NCBI RefSeq assembly: GCF_030867095.1
Contig: NC_081828.1
Coordinates: 3,673,001 to 3,737,000 of the forward strand
Direction: 5' to 3'
Length of the DNA: 64,000 bases
Source of the DNA: Alligator mississippiensis
Lineage: Eukaryota; Chordata; Crocodylia; Alligatoridae
In this document: positions 10,001 through 22,000 of the stretch, piece by piece
Numbering within the stretch: the first letter of the stretch is position 1
How the letters are laid out: each line of letters begins with the position of its first letter
Made by a program: the position numbers and the translations under genes
The notes under the pieces: model-generated
What the model was told of the DNA's origin: nothing
Seen by the model: only the letters and a program-made list of their open reading frames with translations
Database searches by the model: none

Positions 10001-13000
10001 TGCTGCACTCTGTCTATACTGCACCTTTGACTACCATGTATTTAGGACCTGCCCACACCCGTTGGTAGCCCTCCTACTGATTTCAGTTGTTGCTGCATAA
10101 GGCCCATATCAAGCCAAAGTTACCGAGAGACATCAATCGATATTCTGGCTGGTACATTACCTCAATCTCACTATGAAGTGCCCAGACTTCCTTCACAGAC
10201 CTAAACATTCAAAAAGAAAAGCAAAGGAAGCCAAAATAGTTCATCCATTTTGCATTCTCATGCACACGCTCTCTCTCTCTCCCAAAGGGCAACCCCAGGA
10301 GACCCCCAACAAGACGGGGTCAGATGACCCACAGTTGTCTGAAAGCTACCTTAGCTTTCCCACCTCCATCAGTGCACCCATCAGAGATCATGGAGTCTTT
10401 CACCCATTGATCTTGTTGTCAAGTCCTGGAACCGGCTACCCAGGGAGGTTGGGAAATCTCCATTCTTGAACATTTTTAAGAACAGGTTGGACAGACACTC
10501 ATCTGGGCTGGTTTAGTCAGGGCTGATCCTGCCTGGAGCAGGGGAATGGTCTAGATATGATCTCCTGAGGGCTTTGCCAGCCCTGTTTTCCTGTGATTTT
10601 TATGATTTTAAGGAGATCAGAGGCTTCTTCATCATGCCTGGTTCAAACACCAAATTCATGGCTGACTCCCGTAATGTCTCCATTTACCCAGGCAGACAGA
10701 GTGCTTGCTGTCCTTGAGAAACTAACTGTTTCTAGCAAAACTCTGAATATTGAGAAATCCCACTCTGATGACTAAACTCACTAAGCGGAAGTCTAAGATG
10801 CAGTTACAAAGACAGGACCATGCACAGAATATGTATTTCTTCTCCTGGGAAATGAGGGGGATGGACCCATTCAAATGCCTGAGACAGACAAGAAATGAGC
10901 TAGGAAATCAATTAACATGGGAAGGCAGGCGCCAGGGGACTCTCCCAGTTCTACAGAAGAGGCTACTACAACCTCTCCAAAACCCTCTGGAAGATGTAGC
11001 AGATACAGAATGAGGTGCTTTGCTTTAGGAGAGGGTTGGGTCCCCAGAAAAAAACCCATTTCTCCAGTGCTCCAGTCTGCACTGGCTTCCAATAGCTTTC
11101 TGGGTGTAATTCAAGGTGCTGGTCTTGACCTATAAGCCCTAAATGGCCTGGGTCCTATATCCCTAAGCGTGACGGCGGCATGCCGCTGTCACGGGCGCAG
11201 GAAGGGCATGGAGAGGATTGGGGGGCAGCAGCACCTTCTCAAGAAAGCCCCGGGCTGAGCTACTCACCCTTGGGAGGGACGGCGGCATCGGAGCCAGGAC
11301 CACAGCAGCAGCCGCAGCCGCAGCCGCCATTACGGCCACGTGAGCCGGTGCTACGCCGGCTGTTTAAACAGCTGTTCCCGGCAAGGGGAGCAGCTGCACC
11401 AATGGTGGCAGCTGCAGTGGCAGGCGTGGGGAGTTTAAAAACCCCAGCAAACCCTGCGGTGAGGGCAACCAGAGAGGGAGAGAGAAGGTGTGCAGCACAT
11501 CGCTGCTGCTGCGGCTTCCCTGGAGCCAGAGTCTCAGGCAGGCAACTCGGCGTCAACCCAGCAGCTGAGGGAAGAGCCGGAAACTCTGGCAGGGGCAGAA
11601 GGAGTGGTCCCCAGGGGTTGCCGGGACCAGGGCAGTGATCCGGGAAGCCTCCCCATCCCGGAGGAATATTATTTCTGAGATCAGGGGAGAGGAGAGAGAA
11701 ATAACCTGAGCTAGCAGCCGGGTCAGTCAGAGTCTAAGGCGGGCTGACTGAAGACGACCGTTGGCCTCGGACCCTACGGTTGGGAGTGCCTGCCAGCAAG
11801 AAGGTCTGCAGGTAACAGCAGACAACCATCTCATCAGCCAGTGACCGGTTGGCGAGTGGACAGGGTGTAGGGGTGGCGGATCCCCATGGAACACCGGAGG
11901 ACCTCAACTGTGAGTACCCCACGTCAGGTAAGCCCCTCTAGTAGAAGATCTCCACTGAACCCCTACTTCGAATCACCTATAACATCAAAGTCGTGGCAGG
12001 CGGGACGAGGGGGAGGGGCTACCGGTTGAAGGGCGGTACCGGACATGAGGCCCGCCGACGTCATACTAAGGAACTGTCTCCTCCCTTATGCACCATCACG
12101 ATACCTAAGGTCAGCCTAGAGAGACCTCCCACAAACACCATGAATGGGCAAGTTCACTTTGGGAGGTTATCCTCAGTAGCCATACCTCAAACCTGGAACT
12201 TCCTTCCCCTTGAGTCTTGCCATAGCGCAAGTCTGGATATCTTTCATGAGTGCTATAAGGCCTTCCTATTTGAGCAGGAATTTAGCAGGAGGGGTTCAGT
12301 GTTGGGATATTGCCCTGGGAACAGTTTTATTCCTTAATGTATAATCGCTTATAATCACTTTTTCATTGCACACAGCACTACACCTTATTCGGGGAGGGCA
12401 GCATAGACCCAAATCAACCACTAATCCACTGAGAAGAGTATTTCTTCACAAGACTAGGACTTGTTTGTCAAATCTCCTGTGGCGGCAAGCTTGGAAGTTT
12501 TGTTGGCATGGCTAGGAGTTGGGTTTCTTCTGAGGAACCAATTGAATGCGTCTACATGTGCAAGTAAGGTGCAAAAATAAACTCTGGTGCACACTGCGCC
12601 AGAGTTTAATGCTCCTGGGCGCTGCGTTTGAATGCGTGCTGGGGAGTGCAGCACGGTAAGCTGGGTTGGAACAGATCTGGCTCAACGTGCTGTGGAGGGG
12701 CTGGCTGGGCCACGAGGATGCTCCAGTCAGCTGGGTCAGCATCTACACATACATTACTTACAAGTACTATCCTACGGCAGAGTTTGTTAGTTTACTGTGG
12801 CCTAAGAAGGCCGCACGTGAAGACGCTGAAACATTTACTGCAGCGTTAACTAGTCAGCTCCGCAGTAAATGTCTCATGCAGACACACCCACTTAGTAGCA
12901 GCTTCCCTTGGTGTGTGCTGGTTTGATTATTATTTTAAGTAACAAAAGCCTGATTTACATATATAATGTTATGGTGTTAATTGTTAAACCCCAAATGTCA

Positions 13001-16000
13001 AGCTGTGCCCTTATACATTTACTCAGCCCTCCTGGAGTTACTCACCTGGTCACCAGGTTTCCCAATATTTTTGATAACCGAGGTATCTAAGAAGAAGAAA
13101 AAAAGGAGGACATGAAACATGAACATTTGTATGTTTAATTCATTTATTGAACATCTCAGATGAATCTGGCTAAACCAAATATGAATTATGGATGGGGCAG
13201 GTTGCCTACTGGTGTGAGCAGGGGATGGGAGTCAGGACTCCTGGGTTCTGTTGTCAGCCTAGGGAGACAATGTCATTTCCAGCTTGTTGGAAGGGTTAGG
13301 ATCCCTTGATTTCTTTTCTGGTTATGTTACCTTGGAAAGAACACCCCTACTCCATTGCTCTCACTGATTGTCTGCCAGGTCCATTTGAACCGGATGTTCT
13401 TTGGGACAGTGACTTTCAGAGTCCTGTGTCCAGTTTTGGGTCCCCCACTACAGAAAGGATGTGGACACACTGGAGAGAGTGCAGCAAAGGGAATCGAAAA
13501 GGTTAGGGGGCTGGGACACACGACTTGTGAGGAGAGGCTGAGGGAACTGGGCTAGTCTGCAGAAGAGAAGATGGAGGGGGATTGAATAGCAGCCTTCACC
13601 TCCCTGCAGGGGGGCTGCAAAGAGGATGGAGCTGGACTGCTCTCAGTGGGGGCAGATGGCAGGACAAGGAGCAATGGGCTCAAGCTGCAGCAAGGGAAGT
13701 TGAGGTTGGCTATTGGGAAAAAAAACTCTCTGACTAGGAGGGTGGTGAAGCACTGGAACAGGTTACCCAGAGAGGTGGTGGAGTGTGTATCCTTGGAGGT
13801 TTTAAACAAAGCCAGCTCAACAAAAGCTTGACTGGAATGATCTAGTTGGGGCTGGTCCTGCTTGGTCCATGTTGGAGCAGGGGGTTGGACTAGATGTGAC
13901 CTCCTGAGCTCCCTTCCCACCCTCACTTTCTATGATTCTATTCTTTTTTATGAAGTGTCTTTACAGAACTACCAGGCTGGGGTCTAGATGTGTTACAGCA
14001 ACACACCCAGCCTACAAGGGGCTGTGACTATGGCGAAACTTTAGCAAAGATGGGCCGAGTGCTGCTCGAAACCTCAAATGGCATGAATTTAATTTGGTGT
14101 CATTGCAAATACAACAAATAAGATTAAAAGGACATTCCTCCCTTGTCCTCCCCAAGTTGTTGAACTGATTTCTTTCCAGGCATGTGATTAACCATGCACT
14201 GGGAGAAATATGGCCTTGCATATTCAGCCAACTCTGTTGAGGGACAAAAAACACTCGCCCACAAAGTTATTGGTATTTGTTCCCACCCCTCCGTCAGCCC
14301 ATTTCTACATTATTCTACCTACTTCAGAGACAAGTGTTTCATGTAGCACTAGGTATGGGTTGTGTTTAAGTAGAAGAAAGTGCCTTACTCCCCCTATTTG
14401 AGAGAGGTGAACCCATTTTTCTACTCAAAGTAGACTAGAGGTGGCCATGACTCTTTGTGTATCTCATGCAGACACAAGGTGAGTCCTAAGTTCTCCTAGA
14501 GACTGACAGACAAAAATCCCTGGCATTGGCTTAGTGGAATGACTTCCTCTCTCACCTGATGGAAAAAAAACTCAGCTGGAAATCAGTCAAGCTCAAAAGT
14601 GAACCAACCATGTATGGAATATAGTTACTATTCCCTTGCCTGTGAAAGGCAATCAAAAAATTAGCTTTTCCTTTTGTCTTTTAACTCTGTTCTTCCCTTT
14701 GTATGATATTTATCTCAGGAGCTCTTTGAATGAGAACTGAGTCAGAGAGGACACACGCAGCACAGACAGAAGTTACAGAAGACATTACACTTTGAAACAC
14801 CTTATTGTGATACCTCATCCAGGGAGGGGTCAGATTTTCACCCAGCGCACCATTTTTGAAGCTGCCTGTAGCTGTGCGCTTGTGTTTGGTCACAGTAATA
14901 AATTGTTTTCTGTGGCCAGATTGGGTGAAAATTGTCACTTCTGTCTATGCCCAATAGAGCACTTCTTCTGGTTGACAATCACTGCCTGATAGTGATGGTG
15001 CTGAATTTATGCCAGTAGTAAGATGCCTTTGAGCTGTAAAAAAAGAGGATGTCTATGCAGTGCAATACTGTGCCACATGAAGCGGTAGGTGAGAATCAGG
15101 GGATATCTGCCCAGATGGAGCGCAGTGCTAACATGGCTATCCTGCTCCAAAAGCCCAAGCTAGCCCACGGCATCCAGCCAGGAAGACAGCCCCTGAGTCA
15201 TCCTCTCAGTACTCAGGTTAGTCACCAGCCAGCTAAGAAGTCAATGCAGGTTAAACACATCTTACTATTGGTCCGGTGATCCAGGATATGAATTTTTTAA
15301 ACCAATCAGGCATCTTGGTCATCAGGAGAAACTGTCTGGCATAAGGTTCCTTCAACTCCCCTTTGCTGAAAGAGAACAGTGCACTTGTTGAAGCAGGCAG
15401 TAGCTACCACCTCAGCTCTTTCACTAGCTGCCTCTTGGAAGGGTATAGTAAAGGATCACGTTTCTCAGCTGAGCTCTCTAGGTGTCTCAAGGTCACTGGG
15501 CTACCTGAGTCTAGCAGCCCCCTGGGCAGGACGGCCCACCTAAGTCAAGGGCACACAGGATAGGGATATCCAGCATCACATCTGTCTGACTTCAAATCCT
15601 CTGCCCAAATAACTGAGTGCCCACTGACAGCTGTATCAGTGGTATTTCGCCCCTCTGCTGCCAGGGTGGGACATTTCATCTGCTTTATCACTGAGCCTCT
15701 TCTCCAGCCTCTTAACACCAGGACGTTCTCCCTTGGAAAGCAGTAGCTCCAGATACTCAAACCTATTTGGTTCCAACAGGAATTTGTGCCTGGATACGTA
15801 ACATCCCTGAACCAATCAACTGAGCCACGGTCCAACTCAAATTAACCTGCTGGTGTTCTGGGCTAGGGACAGGCATTACACACAGACTGGTTGAAGTGAT
15901 CAGAGACTGGTTTAAACCTGCAACAGAACATAAGTTCAGTGTTGTGGTTTTATTAGCCCACCTGCAGGTTTGCAGCCCTGTCAGAGATTGGGAGACTGAA

Positions 16001-19000
16001 AAGCTTTGTATCATCAACAGATGCATGCACTGCACACCCCACCTTTGCCTCAGAGTGCAGCCAGTGCGGGAAAAGCCTGAGATGGTGCAGGCCACGGTGG
16101 GGGTTTACACCTCTCCCTAACCAGAGGTCCTGTCAGGGCCTGGCCACGTGCCTCCCCACCCCCCAGCTCAGCACTGGGGAAGGGAAGGGAGGGCTACTCT
16201 AGCACCCCCCAACTTCTAGCCTGATCCACTGCAAGCATGTGCCTGCATTTCTTCAGTCCACAGGGGATGTCTGTATGTTATAAGCTGGTTCAGCCTAGAC
16301 AGGTTAGACTAACCTGAAAAGATTCATAGATTCATAGATGTTAGGGTCGGAAGGGACCTCAATAGATCATCGAGTCCGACCCCCTGCATAAGCAGGAAAG
16401 AGTGCTGGGTCTAGATGATCCCAGCTAGATACTCATCTAACCTCCTCTTGAAGACCCCTGCTGCCACCCAGCAGGTCATTCCCTAGGCTGTAGGTGTGCT
16501 GGACATTTTTCCTCCCTAGGTGCAGCACTTTGCATTTCTCCTTGTTGAACTGCATCCTGTTGTTTTCTGCCCACTTGTCCAACCTATCCAGGTCTGCCTG
16601 CAGCTGTTCCCTGCCCTCCGGCGTGTCCACTTCTCCCCATAGCTTTGTGTCATCTGCAAACCTGGACAGAGTACACTTCACTCCCTCGTCCAAGTCACTG
16701 ATGAAGACAATAAAGAGTATCGGTCCAAGGACCAAGCCCTGCGGGACCCCACTGCCCACACCATTCCAGGTTGAGACCGACCCATCCACCACGACTCTTT
16801 GGGTGCGACCCTCTAGCCAATTCGCCACCCACCGAACTGTGTAGTCATCCACATCACAGCCTCTTAGCTTGTTCACCAGTATGGGGTGGGATACCGTATC
16901 GAAGGCCTTCCTGAAGTTTAAGTATACGACATCCACCCCCTCTCCTGTGTCCAGGCGTTTCGTAACCTGGTCATAGAAAGAGACTAGATTGGTCAGGCAC
17001 GATCTGCCCGCCACAAACCCGTGCTGGTTTCCCCTCAGCATAATTTGTCCTGCCGGGCTCTCACAAATGTGAGCCTTGATAATTTTTTCAAAGACTTTAC
17101 CAAGGATGGAGGTGAGACTGACTGGCCTATAGTTGCCTGGGTCCTCCTTCCTCCCCTTCTTGAAAATGGGGACCACGTTAGCCCTTTTCCAGTCCTCCGG
17201 GACTTGGCCCGTGTGCCACGAGCGTTCGAATATTTCCGCCAGTGGCTCTGCAATGATTGAATCAATTCAGGCTCAGGCTTTTTGAATGTCTGTCCCTAGC
17301 CCTGGAGGTGCTCATTTTTGGTGGTTGCCAGCCACCATCACCACATTCTTGGAGCTGCTCACAACCCCATGAGCTGATCCTTCCCTCACAAACAGGAAAC
17401 AGAGGCAAAAAGAAATTCATTGCCTTGCCTAGTGGGGCTAGCACTTGCCTAATGGTGCTAGCACTCCACTCAGGTTCACCACATACCAATCCAGCACTTG
17501 AATTCATGGGCTGCCCCTTCCCTGCCCCTCCCAACTTTGTCATTTGGCCTTGACCCACAGAATGTCCTTTATCCCTGTTTATATTGAACTAAACATAGGA
17601 AAAATATTGCCTACTCACATCTTATATGCCTGAGCACTTACTTAGAGATAGATGTGTGCATGTGCACACACACAAACACACACACTTGCTGAAGGTTGTA
17701 CTTACAAGTTGTCCACATATGTGGAACTTCCATCTGCAAACAATCCCGTTAGGCAAACATTAAAGAAAAAGTCCTCTGAGAAGTGGGGTTTGAAAGGCAC
17801 CAGCTAAAAAAGCAAACAAGGGGAAAGGCAGTGAGTCTAGAGATAAGAGCACCATGAGCCGCACAGAACAGAGACGAACAAATGCAAATGATCAAAGGCT
17901 CATGTCTCTTGCTATTAGTCCAGCTGGCTGCTGCAGCCTGGGATGGTATCAGGGTTTGAGAGTGTGAAAGGCTGGCAGATACTGCTTGGGCGGGCCAGTG
18001 AGTTTTTTACTTAAAATGTAGACTTTTGACGGAAGTTAACTAAGCACTTCTAGGTTTGAATGGCTTGTTTACACCCAGCATTTGAAAAACAGGGATAGGA
18101 ACCATTTCCAAAGCTAATTACTCAGCACTGCACAGTTGTCAGCTTGAGTCCACAGACATTTTAGATCTGGATACAGTGGTATTGATTTCCACCAGAGAGC
18201 CTAGGCCATCATAAAAACAGGTGTACAGGCATCAAGTGATCCATGCACCCTGTGCTGTTGTTAGAAAGCACATTGGAAGCAAGACCGGGAACAAGAGTTC
18301 TGATGTCATACGTGAGTATTTTCGTATGCAATCTCCCACACATTGGGGAAATGAGCAGGGTTTGAAAGAAATTCCTCTAAAGTCACAAGGGGTTTGCTGG
18401 GAAAGAGGATCTGTTCAGCAGTTCAAGTTTGTTTTTTGGGGTTTTATTGTTTCCTCTGGAATTCTGTCACTGTAATACAACCTTCTCCGTGGGGAAATTA
18501 AAAGAAAAAAATATTTAGCACATACTATTCTTTTAAACTCAACTCTTCCAAACGAGTTGAGTTTACATGACTCGTGAGGAGAGGCCAAGGGAACTGGGCT
18601 TATTTAGTCTGTAGGAGAGAAGACTGCAGGGGATTGAATAGCAGCCTTCAGCTCCCTGCAGGGGGGCTGCAAAGAGGATGGAGCTGGACTGTTCACAGTG
18701 GGGGCAGACGACAGGACAAGGAGCAATGGGCTCAAGCTGCAGCAAGGGAAGTTGAGGTTGGATATTAGGGAAAACTGTCTCATGAGGAGGGTAGTAAAAC
18801 ACTGAAACAGGCTGCCCAGAGAGGTGGGGGAGTCTCCATCCTTGGAGGTTTTCAACACCCGGGTAGACAAAGCCTCGGCTGGGATGATCTAGTTGGGGCT
18901 GGTCCTGCTTGGAGCAGGGGGTTGTCACTAGATGTGACGTCCTGAGCTCCCTTCCAGCCCTCATTGTCTATCATTCTGTGAAAAGGCACTAGAGGGTTTT

Positions 19001-22000
19001 AAGAAAGTTCTGTTTTTCAGTGACCGCACACACCCCCACAAGGATCTTGGAGTCATTATTGATGCCACGATGAACATGGGCCGACAGTGTGGGGATGCAA
19101 TCAGGAAGGCCAACCGCACCTTGTCGTGCATCCACAGATGCATCTCGAGCAGGTCCAAGGAGGTGATCCTCCCCCTCTACGCGACACTGGTCAGGCCGCA
19201 GCTGGAGTACTGCGTCCAGCTCTGGGCGCCGCACTTCAGGAGGGATGTGGACAGCATGGAGAGGGTCCAGAGGAGGCCACCCACATGATCAGGGGTCAGC
19301 AGGGCAGGCCCTACGAGGAGAGACTGAGGGACCTGAACCTGTTCAGCCTCCACAAGAGAAGGCTGAGAGGGGATCTAGTGGCCATTTACAAACTAGTCAG
19401 GGGGGACCAGCAGGCATTGGGGGAGTCCCTGTTCCCCCCAGCACTCCTGGGAGTGACTAGAAATACCGGTCACAAGCTGGCAGAGGGTAGATTCAGACTA
19501 GACATCAGGAGGCGCTACTTCACTGTCAGGGCGGCTAGGATCTGGAACCAACTTCCAAGGGAAGTGGTGCTGGCTCTTACCCTGGGGGTCTTTAAGAGGA
19601 GGTTAGACGAACACCTCCCTGGGGTCATTTAACCCCATTGCTCTTTCCTGCCCATGGCAGGGGTCGGACTTGATGATCTGCTCAGGTCCCTTCCGACCCT
19701 ACCAACTGTGAAACAACTATGAAACTATGAAACACACCCCCACCCACGAGATGCACAAGTTAATAGACAAATCTGTTGATATAAAAGTGATAATTTCACT
19801 GAGGTACTTACAGAATGAACCTATGGGGTTTGTCCATGTTACAGCTTCCAGTCCAACTGCAACATTTTAAAGCATATGTGTTTGCTTTAGTATTAATAGC
19901 AGCAAAGCCTCATGGACTTCATCACAGGCTGACCTTGCAGTTATGTGCCATGGGTTGGCACGTATGAGTATGGTCTGACTCTGTTGTAAATTCAAGGGGT
20001 GTCCACATGGTTCAGTCACACCTCTATGCACCCTGTCAAGGAGGTTCTAAAAGCCTGCTTAAATGTAAATGGCAAGTTTCCCATGGATGCCAAGATGGCA
20101 CACGAGACATTGAATGCTGAGCAGTAACACCTCGTTGCCTCCTTGTGCCATTCATCTTTGTCTTGTCTAAGACCAAAAAGTCTTTAGACCAAGAAGTCTT
20201 TTACAGCACCAAGCACCATAGGGGTCCTGTTGCATGACTGATGCTCATGTGCCCTCTCCCAGACAGTGCCATATTTCCAAGGATTACCGTATGGCCGGCG
20301 TCCTCTAGAAGCTTCTTGGTCTCCAGAACTGCACGTCTCATGGAAGGAGTGGCCAATGTTAAACTATCTGTATCGTAATACCCTATGCGGAGAGGCCTTG
20401 AACTGGCATACACCTGGGGTGGAAGAAAGGGAGTCATTTGTGGTGTCAGGAACCAAAGAAAGGCTTTCAAAACTGGCAGGAACAGTCATTTCTAATGTCT
20501 CAATACTGGGAATGTAATACACTTAGCAAAATCAACCCAATAGGTTCCCCTTGTTGCTTTGAAAAGCAGAGAATTCACAGCCAGGGGTGCATTGAGTATA
20601 AAAAGGAACTCAGAGCTTAAGGCAAAAGATTGGCAGAGCCTTATGGTCAAAGGCTCAAGCAACTAAGTCCTTCTCTGTGGGCATGTCTACATGTGCACTT
20701 ACTGCACAGTAAATTCCTGTGCAATAAATGGTTTTTAGCCTGGCGTCTACAAATGTAGGTGTTACAGCACAGTAATGCTGTGTGTGCATTGACTTGGGAG
20801 TAAAGTTACTGCAAGTCAGTCCATACAAACAGGGTTACTGCACAGTAAGGCATCTGCACGTGCCTTGCTGCTCAGTAAGTACTTGGGAGTAAATTTGCTA
20901 CCTGCATAATGCAGGTAGCAAATTTACTCCTGAGTCAGTGTAAGTCACCATACTTACTGAGCAGTATGGGCATGCACATGCAGACGTGCACCTGTACTGC
21001 ACAGTGATTTTCAGTTACTGTGCAGTAACCTAAGTTACTACACAGGAACGATGCACATGTAGACACACCCTGTGTGTCTCACTTTCGAAACTGGAAAAAC
21101 AGGGAGGATAATACCACGTGATCTTGCATACAACACCCCCCTTTTTCCCAAGTGTAGCTGCTGGAAACTGGAGTGCGTGCTATGAGTGAGGAAATATGGT
21201 AATGGCAGTTTCTGTATACAAGGAAATACAGTATTACCCTCAGGGAGGTTGCAAAGCTTAGTTTGCTCCCATGTTATCATTCTGTACTCAAAGGTGTAGA
21301 ATAATAGCTGCTCATCAGTGGTACACTCCTGGACCCCTTCTTCCCTCTACAGAGATCTTTTTGGGACTTTACCTCCTCCTTGAAGGGCATTGGAGGCACA
21401 GAAGAATCTAGGCGGAATAAGTCATCACACAGGAGTGCCCTCATGAACAGAGCCAGGCTGTCCACATCCCGTGCCATGGGCCCGATTGCTGGTATTGCTG
21501 AAATAAATCAAGAGACCATTTGTGCAGACAAGCATCAGGTCCCCACGAACCTCCAAAGGGAGAAAACTATGTGGGGGCTGTTGGGCAGAAGCACACCCAT
21601 GGTCTATTCTATCCTATTTGCGACAGTGGCTAGTACCAGCTACTTCAGAACAGGCCGGCCACTCTGGGATAGCCCCCGTCCAGGGAATCATCTTTCTGAT
21701 GCTCTTTATTCTGAGGTTTACTGGTGCCCTGAAGCATGAGGATTTCTTTTCCTTCTTCCCTCAGTCCTTGCAGCGACTCTGGATGTTTTCATCATACAAA
21801 GTAGTGTAGGAGAAACCCAAGAGCTCTGCATTATTTTCCCATTTGATTTGCAAATGAGAAAGATTCCTGAGCTGTACAGAATGTTCCTTCAATGGGGTTA
21901 AAAAGCTGGAAGGAGTCTTTGTTATACATGAAGAAATCCCATGATTTCACTCTATGTTAAGGAGCAGTATATGTCTTCCACCGTTAAGGCGGGGGTGGAG

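Noticed and set aside
11180-11638. 152-codon open frame rich in Gln/Pro/Ala/Gly
   Set aside because: It lies wholly inside the 898-bp insertion found only in copy A; its composition reflects GC-rich repeats and it has no recognised domain.
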